A stretch of DNA of 39,525 nt from Sphingobacterium sp. (GCA_031277685.1 JAITLV010000170.1:1-39525), one strand, 5' to 3'. Numbered from the stretch's first letter, positions 1 through 8,846 are shown. Notes: generated from the letters alone by a model not told the origin. Made by a program: numbers and translations.

Positions 1-171
1 GAATTCTGTTCCGAACAGTACCCCTGTCCGCTGCACCATGAATTTAAAAGCATTCGTAATAAGCTCTCGGAGATGCTTCAAAAAACAACCGTTGGCCAAT
101 TCAACGATGACCTTATTAAAGGGAAAATCCTATTGACGAAATCCAAAATTGTTCCCAAAAAAGACAGCTAA
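1..171 (+). CDS. Rrf2-family transcriptional regulator, C-terminal fragment
   Basis: An open frame runs in from the left edge and stops with TAA at 169-171, giving the last 56 residues of a protein. It contains CSEQYPCPLHHEF followed by an amphipathic helix (SIRNKLSEMLQKTTVGQF). This resembles the C-terminal part of Rrf2/BadM-type winged-helix regulators, where a YPCPLH segment precedes the dimerisation helix. Two cysteines six residues apart (3 and 9 of the fragment) match the spacing of the first two Fe-S cysteine ligands of IscR, but no cysteine follows at the third ligand position, so cluster binding is uncertain. The DNA-binding domain and the promoter lie outside the window. The family call rests on this short tail only. 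Confidence 0.65.
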   Translation, partial: EFCSEQYPCPLHHEFKSIRNKLSEMLQKTTVGQFNDDLIKGKILLTKSKIVPKKDS

Positions 172-1832
172 AAGCGCATCTCCAAAGCCCCTCCGACAGC
201 CTGTATCTCCTATTTTCCGGTCTATAAAACAATGTCTTCCCGACCCGGAGGCGGTCTAACTGATGCCCGCCTCGAGATCCACTATCTTTTTTTAATTATA
301 AACAAAAGAAACATATAGCAGATATAAACACATTGAAATAAATATAGTTATACAAATAAAAACAACAAAAAAAAGATTAATAATCCCCTTTCCTGGTTCA
401 GCTTCTCAAAATAGCTTCCGCCTTGATAGCTTAAACATATCATATGTATTTACACTCCCCGACAGCACAAAAAGCCGCCACCTATAAAAAGCTGTAAACG
501 ATCCCCTAACCAGGAATAACACATCATACAGGAGCTATTCACCTGGTTGAACAACAAAATCCTGGTCTTAAAAACCGCATTTCGTATGGGTTAAAACTAG
601 CGCTATCTTAATCATCACTGGTCAAAATAGCGTAGCGAGATCTTTTTGACACTTCAACACAAAAAAATATATATTTAAAACATTATTGTTTATAATAGAA
701 CATATTACAAAAATTACTTAAATAAATAGAATAACAATAAAATCTACTTAAAAGTGGCGATTTAATACAAAAAAAGGTGTGGATAAAATTTTATCCACAC
801 CTTTTTTCTGAGGTACACTATCTTGAATATTCCCAGTTCTCTCTTCAACTGCCGTCTTATCTGCGACCTACAGCAAATAGCCGCTAATTGAAAAAGACTG
901 TTGTAAAAATATCTTGCGCAATACCAGCCACCACAGGCTTTTCAATAGACAGCTTTTCCGAATACCCTACCTAGTCTCCGATTGACTACGCAAACAGCTA
1001 TTATACCGACCCAACACTCATCGGCTCCATCCTCGATTTAACGGTATTTTAAAGCTGCACAATCGCTTTATTCTCGAAAATGGTACAGGAATAAGGTTTA
1101 TAAAAAAAACAGTTCAAAAGCCATAAAAACACATTGTAGACAAAATAGCTTATACCCAACAGACTTATTAACGATTTAATCGCTTTTCTAGCCCCTACAC
1201 TGTCTTAATTTTCCAAAATGAATACATATGAACCGAATAGAAAAAGAAGGCTTAAAAACGACACAAGACAGCCCTTTCCGAATGGCCAATAAATTAAACC
1301 TCCCATTCACACGCGAACAGCCTTCCGTCTGCTGACCGCCTTTCGCCTAGAACCAAATCATCATCCCCTTCTCACCATCGTTTTTCAAAATTGAGCAAGT
1401 TTTCTGAACCATGTCTTAGGCAGTACATTGAGCAACGGTTGCCGTAACGGTTCGCCTTTATTTTTTTAAATCAGCATATGCGATGTCCAATTTTCCTTAA
1501 CAAGGAAACGAACGGAAAAAGATAAATAAGAACAAATACACCTATAAAACAGTAAAATAAATCATTCTACATAAACTATATAACGAGGTAAAAACGGTTT
1601 TTTCAAAGACCTGGATTCTATCTCGACCCATAAATTCGCAAAGGTATTTTGAACTGCATCTTACCATCTTTCCACCAGCTTCAATCCATTAAATGGACAA
1701 TTATTTCAGCGAAGACCGTTTTGATTTTATAGTGAATCCGGGAAGATCCACCAGGTGACAAATGCCCAGGTTGGCAATATCAGGCTACTACCCCCTAAAC
1801 CAGCAGACAGTAGAATACATAATACTTCTTAT
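172..1832. other. Gene-poor 1.66 kb stretch
   Basis: No reading frame of credible length or composition was found on either strand, and stop codons are frequent in all frames. The stretch contains a perfect palindrome with A/T flanks (770-807, listed separately) and several short inverted repeats: 508-514 with 542-548 (AACCAGG/CCTGGTT), 601-606 with 627-632 (CGCTAT/ATAGCG), and 621-627 with 644-650 (arms near GTCAAAA/TTTTGAC). A minus-strand match to the -7 element (TACCTTTGC) lies at 1638-1646 without a good -33 partner or following gene. The density is unlike the rest of the window, where gaps rarely exceed 300 bp. It may hold decayed genes or untranslated RNA; nothing stronger can be said. 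Confidence 0.5.
770..807. terminator. Perfect 38-bp palindrome, bidirectional intrinsic terminator
   Basis: Two 19-nt arms are exactly complementary with no spacer. The outer six bases are A on one side and T on the other, and a GGTGTGGATA core forms the stem, so both strands give a hairpin followed by a U-run. It has the same layout as the bidirectional terminators between convergent genes elsewhere in this window, yet no coding gene lies within 590 bp on the left or 1 kb on the right. Confidence 0.7.
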
Positions 1833-1840
1833 TATATTTG
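1833..1840 (+). promoter_or_regulatory. -7 promoter element for the gene at 1862
   Basis: TATATTTG matches the Bacteroidota TAnnTTTG element and ends 21 nt before the ATG at 1862. No TTG is visible at the usual -33 distance, so only half the promoter is supported. Its position argues against a TTG start at 1838, which would lie inside the promoter. Confidence 0.45.
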
Positions 1841-1861
1841 CACGACCATTCATGCGGCATT

Positions 1862-2482
1862 ATGTATAATTATACACCTGACAACAGTTCATTTTTAAAA
1901 ATCGAAATAGGAAAAGTTAAAAAAGTCCGCAACCTGCTTATTGGAGTTTTTATGCTATTATTTTTTATTTGTTTTGGCTTCTTCTTATATGTTTTTCTGG
2001 ACAAATGGTGGCTAACCTCAGATAAGCTGACTTTTTTCTATCGGTCTCTTCCGCTTCTGTGTACATTATTCGTCTATTTCGGGGTATTATTCGGCGGATT
2101 AGGCTGGATCGTATACCGCAAAAATCAGAAATTTATCAATGCACTACAGAACCTGAATCATCAAGACCTGGGGATTTATCAGCAATACACGAGTAGGCTT
2201 GTCCGCATATATGCCACAATCGCACCCTATCTTTTTTCCGAACAGCAACTTTTGCTCTTTCCTTTATGGGGCAGTAAAAGAATTCCAATCGACCAAATTC
2301 ACCGGATCGAAACAAAAATCATACAGAACTACCGGGGGCCAAATACTTTCAGGGTTTATTTTTATACTGAATCTTCCAAAATTCAGCAATTAACCATGAG
2401 CCAACGTGGCGCATTTGATTTTATACAGGAACAGCTTCTTAAGGAAATCCCGAACCTGGTCATCATTGCACGAAATCATTAA
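1862..2482 (+). CDS. Two-pass membrane protein of unknown function
   Basis: The 206-residue product is not assigned to a family. A short N-terminal cytoplasmic stretch is followed by two hydrophobic segments (about residues 23-45 and 60-82), joined by a loop with KWW. The C-terminal half is soluble and ends in a region of alternating strands (LLLFPLWGSKRIPIDQIHRIE, then FRVYFYTESS) and a final helix, reminiscent of a PH-like fold on a membrane anchor, but this is inference. The ATG at 1862 was chosen because the TTG eight codons upstream overlaps the probable promoter. It converges with the SRPBCC gene, whose stop is 43 bp away, with no obvious terminator between them. Confidence 0.7.
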   Translation: MYNYTPDNSSFLKIEIGKVKKVRNLLIGVFMLLFFICFGFFLYVFLDKWWLTSDKLTFFYRSLPLLCTLFVYFGVLFGGLGWIVYRKNQKFINALQNLNHQDLGIYQQYTSRLVRIYATIAPYLFSEQQLLLFPLWGSKRIPIDQIHRIETKIIQNYRGPNTFRVYFYTESSKIQQLTMSQRGAFDFIQEQLLKEIPNLVIIARNH

Positions 2483-2525
2483 TCATCTGACCTACAAAAC
2501 CAACAACAAACAGCAAGCCCCCACC

Positions 2526-3005
2526 CTATCTTTGGACATAGCGGATATGATTGCCCGATTCAGCAATTTCTTTGATAATGAGGTTGCGTTCTTCCAGAAA
2601 TCGCCTCATATAATTCGTCAGGAAGGACCTTTCGGCCAGTCTCCCCAAGAACCCCAAAGGAGCACGGAAATTAAATACATCGCGCATCAGCACCGTACCA
2701 TCAACTCGCTCTTCAAAAACATGTTGGTGATCCATTGACCGAAAAGCACCCTGAATCATTTCATCTTCAAAAAAATACGGTTTTTCCATTTTTGTAATCC
2801 GCACGGTCAAGGTTTGATATACGCCCAGATGTTTTGCCCGCCACTGGACAGTCTGTCCAGCCTCAATCAGCCCACTGGTGACACCAGCGATCGCCCGCTC
2901 ATTAGTTTTCTTGGTTGAATACATATGTAAATCTATGCTACGGGCCAGGTCAAAAACGATTGCTATAGGCGCGGCTACAATAGTCTCCAGTATAAGTGTT
3001 GGCAT
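2526..3005 (-). CDS. SRPBCC-family (START/Bet v1-like) protein
   Basis: The 159-residue product begins MPTLILETIVAAPIAIVFDL, the typical first strand and helix of the SRPBCC ligand-binding fold. It continues with a hydrophobic cradle of strands (GQTVQWRAKHLGVYQTLTV, DHQHVFEE, TVLMRDVFNF) and a long C-terminal helix (RFLEERNLIIKEIAE). The family binds lipids or other hydrophobic molecules, and single-domain bacterial members are mostly uncharacterised; the substrate cannot be read from sequence. The frame is open for 16 codons further upstream, to 3053, but the ATG at 3005 starts exactly at the conserved fold boundary and is preferred. It appears to be a single-gene unit converging with the membrane protein on its left. 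Confidence 0.75.
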   Translation of the reverse strand: MPTLILETIVAAPIAIVFDLARSIDLHMYSTKKTNERAIAGVTSGLIEAGQTVQWRAKHLGVYQTLTVRITKMEKPYFFEDEMIQGAFRSMDHQHVFEERVDGTVLMRDVFNFRAPLGFLGRLAERSFLTNYMRRFLEERNLIIKEIAESGNHIRYVQR

Positions 3006-3127
3006 AAAATCTATATCCGTCAGTAAATTTGGAACGAATTTCGTAAAAATCACGAATTTCTTAGGAAAGAGATGAACAATTATCTAATTTAACCTTGTAC
3101 TAACAATCAAACAATAATTCAAAAATC

Positions 3128-3637
3128 ATGATCACATTGCTTCCCTTTGAAGATACGGACTTCGATCGCTTCAAATCCTGGATTAAATCTCCAGAAGAAC
3201 TCTTGCAGTTTGCGGGCCCTTATTTTTCCTATCCTGTGACTGATGAACAGCTAAACAAGTACATTGAAGACCCTAAACGCCGAGCGTATAAAATTGTCAA
3301 CACAGAAACCCAAGGTGTTATCGGACATTGTGAATTGAATTTCGAACGAACCATCCCGCGGTTATCCCGCATATTGATCGCCAGCAATACCGAGCGAAAT
3401 AAGGGATTTGGCCGACAAACAATAAACGCACTCTTATCCCTTCTTTTCATTGAGGACATGTATGACGAAGCCGACCTCAATGTGTATGCCTGGAACACAA
3501 ATGCCATAAAATGTTATGAGGGAGTCGGGTTCCGGATCAATGAAAACCTATCAACCGAAACGACTATCGGCAAGGAAACGTGGAAAGGCTTAAATATGCA
3601 AATCACCAAATCCAATTGGATAGCCAAAACACAATAA
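3128..3637 (+). CDS. GNAT-family N-acetyltransferase, RimJ/RimL-like
   Basis: The product (169 residues) has the layout of the GNAT fold: an N-terminal strand and helix (ITLLPFEDTDFDRFKSWI), a central strand pair (YKIVNTETQGVIGHCEL), the acetyl-CoA loop region around ASNTERNKGFGRQTINALLSL, and the C-terminal strand and helix with NTNAIKCYEGVGFR, a typical GNAT motif B. Such enzymes move an acetyl group from acetyl-CoA to an amine; the acceptor is unknown. The gene ends 2 bp before the ATG of the phosphoesterase, so the two are probably co-transcribed. A near-match to the -7 element (TAACCTTG) lies at 3090-3097. Confidence 0.85.
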   Translation: MITLLPFEDTDFDRFKSWIKSPEELLQFAGPYFSYPVTDEQLNKYIEDPKRRAYKIVNTETQGVIGHCELNFERTIPRLSRILIASNTERNKGFGRQTINALLSLLFIEDMYDEADLNVYAWNTNAIKCYEGVGFRINENLSTETTIGKETWKGLNMQITKSNWIAKTQ

Positions 3638-3639
3638 AG

Positions 3640-4479
3640 ATGAAATGTTTTCTCAAGAGAGGCTTCATCGCCCTAACCGTAATTGCTGTTTTTGTAGCTT
3701 ATTACGCCTGGAAAGTCGAACCACACTGGGTCAAATATGAACAATTGAAGCTGCCGATAAAAAACCTTCCCGACAGCCTGGAAGGAAAAACACTTATCCA
3801 AATTTCAGATATTCATATCGGGGATTACGTTGACAAAGAATTTATCAAAAATACCTTTGGAAAGGTTGAGAAAATAAATGCAGACATCATTGTCTATACC
3901 GGCGATTTTGTTCGACTGGTCAACAATCACTTGCCCCTGAGCGACCTCGAGGACATCATGCAGACAGCACCGAAAGGAAAAATACAAACGCTGGCTATCT
4001 TAGGAAATCATGATTACGGACGTGCTTTTCGTGATAGTGCCGCCGCAGATTCAATTACAACACTGCTCACGCAACACCAGATTCAGGTTTTGAGGAATGA
4101 AAGTATAAACATAAAGGGCTTACAGGTCTATGGTATTGATGACTTCTGGGGAACAAATTTTGATCCCGTCAGCACCATGCAGAACTACGATCGCAACCAA
4201 GCAAGTCTGGTCCTCTGTCATAACCCAGATGTTGCAGACCTGGATGTCTGGAATGGCTATGAAGGATGGATCTTAGCCGGCCATACACATGCGGGGCAAG
4301 TACGGATACCCTTCTGGGGTGCACCTGTTATCCCTGTCTCCAACAAAGATTATGATCAAGGTATTAAAAAAATCTCCGGAAACCGAACGCTCTATATCAA
4401 CAGGGGACTCGGCCATAGCATCCCTGTCCGCCTGAACGCCAGACCCGAAGTAACTATTTTCAACTTGACAAAGGAGTAA
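3640..4479 (+). CDS. Membrane-anchored metallophosphoesterase, YkuE-like
   Basis: The 279-residue product has one N-terminal membrane segment (residues 8-24) followed by a calcineurin-like phosphoesterase domain. Metal-binding motifs are present in order: SDIHIGD (D57, H59), TGDF (D89), GNHD (N123, H124), the LCHNPD histidine, and GHTHAGQ near residue 220. The YkuE/YaeI group, to which the order and the GHTHAG motif point, acts at the membrane surface and includes phospholipid-headgroup phosphodiesterases; the substrate here is not known. The ATG at 3640 follows the GNAT stop by 2 bp. An upstream in-frame start would overlap the GNAT gene by 58 bp and add 20 residues before the anchor, so it is rejected. 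Confidence 0.88.
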   Translation: MKCFLKRGFIALTVIAVFVAYYAWKVEPHWVKYEQLKLPIKNLPDSLEGKTLIQISDIHIGDYVDKEFIKNTFGKVEKINADIIVYTGDFVRLVNNHLPLSDLEDIMQTAPKGKIQTLAILGNHDYGRAFRDSAAADSITTLLTQHQIQVLRNESINIKGLQVYGIDDFWGTNFDPVSTMQNYDRNQASLVLCHNPDVADLDVWNGYEGWILAGHTHAGQVRIPFWGAPVIPVSNKDYDQGIKKISGNRTLYINRGLGHSIPVRLNARPEVTIFNLTKE

Positions 4480-4798
4480 GATCATTCATACAACCAAGCT
4501 ATCCATCGGCATAAACCTATCCAATAATTCAATTATGTTAGATAGGGATAGAAAGCGACCTCTATCGTCTGCCGATAATCTTCTAGCGCATTCAGCCCGG
4601 ACTGGCGGCCCTCATTATGGCAGGCACTAATGGAAAAAGGGATTAAAATTTAAGGGATAGGCAGTCTCAGGGATTATTCTGTCAGTTGAGTGCAAAAAAA
4701 ATAAGCCCTCGATTGGCTTCCATATAGTTTCTCGCTACTTAGAAGTACTTGAGGGCTTTATTATTCAACGCTTTTAACACAAGCGGAATCTTCGTTTA
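4480..4798. other. Intergenic gap between convergent genes
   Basis: The 319-bp gap between the phosphoesterase and the cold-shock-domain gene has no credible reading frame. Its right part carries the terminator of the minus-strand gene; I see nothing definite in 4480-4690. Confidence 0.5.
4694..4758 (-). terminator. Terminator of the cold-shock-domain gene
   Basis: On the minus strand, AAGCCCTC (4751-4758) pairs with GAGGGCTT (4703-4710), and the stem is closely followed by a run of eight U (4694-4701). The 40-nt loop is unusually long and contains a smaller hairpin (TACTT/AAGTA). Confidence 0.7.
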
Positions 4799-5224
4799 CT
4801 AGTACTCGATCAAAACTTCGGTGACCTGCGCCCCCTGTTTTGCACTTTTGAATTTAAACTTGACTTTCTGATTCAGGTTTAATTTCTGACCAACAAGACG
4901 ATCGTTAAAATAAATAGATTGCTGCGTCTCATTGTCTCTGATAAACCCGTAATTGGACTCTGTGTTGTAGTGAACCACTTTTCCGAAAGAATATTCATCT
5001 TGGTGATTTGAAGCCATGCTTGGACTTTCGCCTTCTTTCAGTTTTATAGCTGGTCTATCTGAAATATTTCCGTGCTCATCAACATAAGCAAACAATTCTT
5101 CCAAAGATTTTCCTTTGTCATTGTTTGTTTTGTTAAACTCTTTTTTCTCAATTTTTTGCTGTTTTTTGAGTAGTTTCTTTTTTTCCCGTTCTTTTTTGTT
5201 AAATGTAATTTGGCTTTTGCTCAT
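4799..5224 (-). CDS. Cold-shock-domain protein with lysine-rich N-terminal arm
   Basis: The product (141 residues) has two parts. Residues 1-55 are highly charged (FNKKEREKKKLLKKQQKIEKKE), followed by an ELFAYVDEHGNISD segment. Residues 77-141 form a cold-shock domain: FGKVVHYNTESNYGFIRD matches RNP1 (usual GKGYGFI, here ESNYGFI), followed by SIYFNDRL in place of the usual VFVH of RNP2. Proteins of this layout are common in Bacteroidota and are presumed RNA chaperones. The weakened RNP2, lacking the usual histidine, is a departure from CspA. A consensus promoter lies about 90 nt upstream and a long-loop terminator follows, so the gene is monocistronic. Confidence 0.85.
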   Translation of the reverse strand: MSKSQITFNKKEREKKKLLKKQQKIEKKEFNKTNNDKGKSLEELFAYVDEHGNISDRPAIKLKEGESPSMASNHQDEYSFGKVVHYNTESNYGFIRDNETQQSIYFNDRLVGQKLNLNQKVKFKFKSAKQGAQVTEVLIEY

Positions 5225-5321
5225 TCAATATGGATTAAAATAAAATGTTCCCGAGGAGGTTTCGGACCTTTAGAGCTTCGGTGAAAAGATAAAAATGCGA
5301 GGTGTTCTAAGGAGATAATTG

Positions 5322-5351
5322 CAAAGGTACGAAAAAAACAGGAGAAATCAA
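5322..5351 (-). promoter_or_regulatory. Promoter of the cold-shock-domain gene
   Basis: On the minus strand, TTG (5351-5349) is followed after 19 bp by TACCTTTG (5329-5322), an exact fit to the Bacteroidota consensus. The transcript would start near 5317 and carry a leader of about 90 nt. This is long for this window and contains nested short stems (AGGT/ACCT at 5257-5269 inside CCGA/TCGG at 5251-5281). Confidence 0.75.
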
Positions 5352-5450
5352 CGATATCTCACAATACATCTAACAGCCAGCACCGCCTAAATTTGGGAAA
5401 AGCAGGAACGCCACGATAACAGCCCTATAGTTTACTTGGCAGCACAAAAA

Positions 5451-5483
5451 TTGAGCGCTTTCATAAAACAAAAATATCTTTTG
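5451..5483 (+). promoter_or_regulatory. Probable promoter of the small GNAT gene
   Basis: TTG (5451-5453) is followed after 21 bp by TATCTTTTG (5475-5483), which is the TAnnTTTG element with one extra base. The start codon is 24 nt downstream. Confidence 0.4.
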
Positions 5484-5506
5484 GACGTTATTTTGAAAAA
5501 AACACT

Positions 5507-5788
5507 ATGGAAGTAAAAAATATCGAAAGAGAGGACAAAGGCAATTTCATTGCTGAGGTGGAAAATAATGAAGCGGGGATTTTGGAATATACCTGGCAGA
5601 GTGATCATGAATTTTCCATCGACCATACAGAAGTCTATGACGAATATAAAGGCATGAGTGTCGGTAAAAAACTCATTCTTGAAGCAGTGGATTATGCACG
5701 AAAAAACGATGCTAAGATTATTCCGAACTGTCCATATGCAAAATCTATTTTTGAAAAAACAATCGCCTTCCAGGACGTACTAGCATAA
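5507..5788 (+). CDS. Small GNAT-like acetyltransferase (YjdJ/COG2388 type)
   Basis: The product has only 93 residues, the normal length for the minimal GNAT group related to YjdJ and human GTLF3B/NATD1. It shows DKGNFIAEVENNEAGILEYTW at the N-terminus, then IDHTEVYDEYKGMSVGKKLILEAVDYA, where the G-x-S-x-G-K-K-L loop is the acetyl-CoA phosphate-binding motif A. It ends with DAKIIPNCPYAKSIFEK, containing the characteristic P-x-C-x-Y-A segment of this family. It is probably cytoplasmic; the acceptor substrate is unknown. The gene stands alone, divergent from the cold-shock-domain gene, and shares a terminator with leuS. Confidence 0.85.
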   Translation: MEVKNIEREDKGNFIAEVENNEAGILEYTWQSDHEFSIDHTEVYDEYKGMSVGKKLILEAVDYARKNDAKIIPNCPYAKSIFEKTIAFQDVLA

Positions 5789-5824
5789 AAAAACCATCTT
5801 ATCACTGGGATAAAATGGTTTTTT
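5788..5824. terminator. Bidirectional terminator between the small GNAT gene and leuS
   Basis: AAAAAACCATCTTATC pairs with GATAAAATGGTTTTTT around a 4-nt loop with one internal mismatch. The A-run and T-run on either side let it serve both convergent genes. Confidence 0.85.
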
Positions 5825-5844
5825 GATTTCTATAATTGCATGGA

Positions 5845-8628
5845 CTAAGCCACAATATTGATTATTTTACCTTTTACAAAAATAATCTTCTTAATTGGTT
5901 TACCGTCCAGGTGTCTTTGTACATCTACATGTGCTTTGATCGTCTCTTCAACGGTCTGTTGATCCAGATCCAATGCTAGTGACAGGTTGAATTTCATTTT
6001 ACCATTGAAAGAAACGGGATAAGCAAATTCGGACTCAACTAGATATTCCGGGCTAAACACCGGATAAGTTGCCTGTGAGAGCGTTCCGGCTTCATGGCCC
6101 AATAAACTCCACAACTCTTCCGTAATATGTGGTGCATAAGACTGAAGAACAATGACAAGTTGATCCAATATCGGACGTTTATTGCATTTCAGCTCAGTCA
6201 ATTCATTCACACAGATCATAAAGGCGGAAACTGAGGTATTAAAAGAGAATCGCTCGATATCATCCTCCACTTTCTTGATAATCTTATGCAATGCTTTAAA
6301 CTCAGCTTTCGAAGGTTCTTCATCGGAAACATTGAAATGACCATCGGCATCGTGAAACAATCGCCATACTTTTTTAAGAAACTTGTAAACTCCTTCTATA
6401 CCATTGGTGTTCCAAGGCTTTGCTTGCTCCAAAGGCCCTAAAAACATCTCATAAAGCCGTAAGGTATCCGCGCCATAGGTTTCAATGATATCATCCGGAT
6501 TAACAACATTGAATTTTGATTTGGACATTTTTTCCACCTCACTACCGCAGATGTATTTACCATTTTCCAATACAAATTCAGCGTTCGCAAAGTCAGGTCT
6601 AAAATTCTTGAATTTTTCCAGATCCAAAACATCATTCGATACAATATTGACATCCACATGGAGCGGAATTGTCGTATAATCATTTCTCAGACCATATGAT
6701 ACAAATTGGTTGGTTCCTCTACCCTCTTCATCAAGTACACGGTACACAAAATTTGAACGTCCCTGGATCATCCCCTGATTGATCAGCTTACGGAATGGCT
6801 CCTCCTCGTTATGGAAGCCAAGATCTTTTAAGAACTTATTCCAAAAACGTGAATATAACAAGTGTCCCGTAGCATGTTCTGAACCACCAATGTATAAATC
6901 AACAGCTTTCCAATAGTCAACAGCTTCTTTGGAAGCAAAGTTACCCTCATTTTTTGGATCCATGTATCTGAACCAATACCATGAAGAACCTGCCCAACCT
7001 GGCATTGTACTCAACTCATATTCATACTGATCCTCATATTTCCAGTCTTTAGCACGTCCCAAAGGCGGTTCACCAGATTCTGTTGGCAAGTATTTATCAA
7101 CCTCAGGTAATAATAATGGGAGTTCTTCTTCCTTAATAAGATACGGTAGCCCATTTTTAAAGTAGACCGGAACAGGTTCGCCCCAATAACGCTGACGGCC
7201 AAAAATGGCATCACGCATACGGAAATTGATCTTCGCTTTCCCTAATTTCAATTCTTCCAGCTTCGCAATCAGCGCAGGCACAGCCTCCTGATAAGTCAAG
7301 CCGTTGATAAAATCGGAATTGATATATTTTCCCTCCTTGTTCGGATCAGCTTCTTCTTCGATCTGCTGTGTATCCGAAATAGGGATAATTTCTAAATTAA
7401 AATGTTTAGCAAAAACATAGTCGCGTTGGTCGCCACTTGGAACGGCCATTACTGCGCCAGTACCATATCCAGCTAAAACATAGTCTGCGATCCAGATTTG
7501 TACATCCTGACCTGAAATAGGATGCTTAGCAAACGAACCTGTAAAAGCACCCGACACTGTTTTTGTATCAGCCATACGATCCAGTTCGGATTTTTTGGAT
7601 GTTTTCTCGATATAAGCCTCAACTTCAATCTTTTGTTCCGGCGTAGTCAACGATGCAACTAACTCATGCTCCGGTGCCAAAACAACAAATGAAACACCAA
7701 AAATAGTATCCACACGTGTCGTAAAAACTTCGATCACCTCATTCAGCTGTGGAACTGGAAATTTCACCGAAGCACCAACAGATTTCCCGATCCAGTTGCG
7801 CTGCATTTCAACCAAGGGTTCTGGCCAATCAATGGCATCCAAACCTTTCAACAGGCGATCGGCATAGGCAGTGATACGCATAGACCATTGCATCATTTTC
7901 TTTTGCTCCACGGGATAGCCGCCCCGCTCAGAGACACCATTGATCACTTCATCATTCGCCAATACTGTTCCCAATGCAGCACACCAATTAACCGTACTTT
8001 CGCGCAAATAAGCAATACGGTATTTTAACAGCTCACGTTGTTGTTTTTCTTCATCAAAAGATTTCCATTCTTCTGCGGTGAAATCCAATGTATCCTCGTC
8101 TGAAACAGCTTGAACAGCAGCAGAACCACGAGTAGAAAATATTGCGATCAATGTATCAATGGATTCCGCTTTATCCGTCTCTTTATTATACCAAGCATCG
8201 AATAGTTTCATAAAAATCCACTGCGTCCATTTATAATATGCAGGTTCAGAAGTACGAACTTCCCGGCTCCAATCATAAGAAAAACCGATATTGTCCATCT
8301 GCTCACGGTAGCGATTGATATTTACCTCGGTTGTAATCGCTGGATGTTGACCTGTCTGAATCGCATATTGTTCTGCGGGGAGCCCAAAGGAATCATAACC
8401 CATTGGATGCAATACATTGAAGCCTTTTAGACGTTTATATCTCGAAAAGATATCCGAAGCAATATATCCGAGTGGATGACCAACATGTAGTCCTGCCCCA
8501 GATGGATAAGGAAACATATCCAACACATAGTATTTTGGCTTCTGATGCGCATCTGATGTTTTATATGTTTGATGATCCGCCCAAAACTTTTGCCACTTTT
8601 TCTCTAATGATTTGTGATTATACTCCAT
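5845..8628 (-). CDS. leuS: Leucine-tRNA ligase
   Basis: The 927-residue product is a full-length class Ia leucyl-tRNA synthetase, which charges tRNA-Leu with leucine using ATP. The HIGH-type signature is HVGH at 48-51 (PYPSGAGLHVGH) and the KMSKS loop is at 700-704. The CP1 editing domain carries YGTGAVMAVPSGDQRD, with the aspartate that recognises the amino group of mischarged amino acids. The segment between the two catalytic halves includes ETDKAESIDTLIAIF, an insertion typical of Bacteroidota LeuRS. The anticodon-binding and C-terminal domains are complete to FVKGKIINIVA. The ATG at 8628 starts the conserved MEYNHKSLEKKWQKFW. Confidence 0.98.
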   Translation of the reverse strand: MEYNHKSLEKKWQKFWADHQTYKTSDAHQKPKYYVLDMFPYPSGAGLHVGHPLGYIASDIFSRYKRLKGFNVLHPMGYDSFGLPAEQYAIQTGQHPAITTEVNINRYREQMDNIGFSYDWSREVRTSEPAYYKWTQWIFMKLFDAWYNKETDKAESIDTLIAIFSTRGSAAVQAVSDEDTLDFTAEEWKSFDEEKQQRELLKYRIAYLRESTVNWCAALGTVLANDEVINGVSERGGYPVEQKKMMQWSMRITAYADRLLKGLDAIDWPEPLVEMQRNWIGKSVGASVKFPVPQLNEVIEVFTTRVDTIFGVSFVVLAPEHELVASLTTPEQKIEVEAYIEKTSKKSELDRMADTKTVSGAFTGSFAKHPISGQDVQIWIADYVLAGYGTGAVMAVPSGDQRDYVFAKHFNLEIIPISDTQQIEEEADPNKEGKYINSDFINGLTYQEAVPALIAKLEELKLGKAKINFRMRDAIFGRQRYWGEPVPVYFKNGLPYLIKEEELPLLLPEVDKYLPTESGEPPLGRAKDWKYEDQYEYELSTMPGWAGSSWYWFRYMDPKNEGNFASKEAVDYWKAVDLYIGGSEHATGHLLYSRFWNKFLKDLGFHNEEEPFRKLINQGMIQGRSNFVYRVLDEEGRGTNQFVSYGLRNDYTTIPLHVDVNIVSNDVLDLEKFKNFRPDFANAEFVLENGKYICGSEVEKMSKSKFNVVNPDDIIETYGADTLRLYEMFLGPLEQAKPWNTNGIEGVYKFLKKVWRLFHDADGHFNVSDEEPSKAEFKALHKIIKKVEDDIERFSFNTSVSAFMICVNELTELKCNKRPILDQLVIVLQSYAPHITEELWSLLGHEAGTLSQATYPVFSPEYLVESEFAYPVSFNGKMKFNLSLALDLDQQTVEETIKAHVDVQRHLDGKPIKKIIFVKGKIINIVA

Positions 8629-8846
8629 TTTTGTTCGTAAGGAATTTTTATGACTTGCGAAATTACGATTTTAATACTGAAATGTGATAAAAGTTTTGTA
8701 GTTTGAACAATAAATTATAGGATTGAAAAGTTATTTAAACATAGGTAGAAAACAAAATTCGAATTGATTTTTATTAAAGTAATTACAAGATAAATTCGAA
8801 ATTTTCCACTCAATTAGTTACTTTCGCAAATAAATTTTTGCTTATT

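Noticed and set aside
1433..1443. Short palindrome GCAACGGTTGC as an operator
   Set aside because: Eleven bases with no nearby gene or promoter; palindromes of this size are expected by chance.
1638..1646. Minus-strand promoter (TACCTTTGC) in the gene-poor stretch
   Set aside because: There is no TTG at the -33 distance and no reading frame follows; a single octamer can occur by chance in AT-rich DNA. It is mentioned in the region entry only.
1838..1861. TTG start for the membrane-protein gene at 1862
   Set aside because: The codon lies inside the TATATTTG promoter octamer, and the ATG at 1862 is followed by a normal N-terminus.
3580..3639. Upstream start of the phosphoesterase gene inside the GNAT gene
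   Set aside because: It would overlap the GNAT gene by 58 bp and add a polar 20-residue stretch before the membrane anchor; the ATG at 3640 gives a normal N-terminus.
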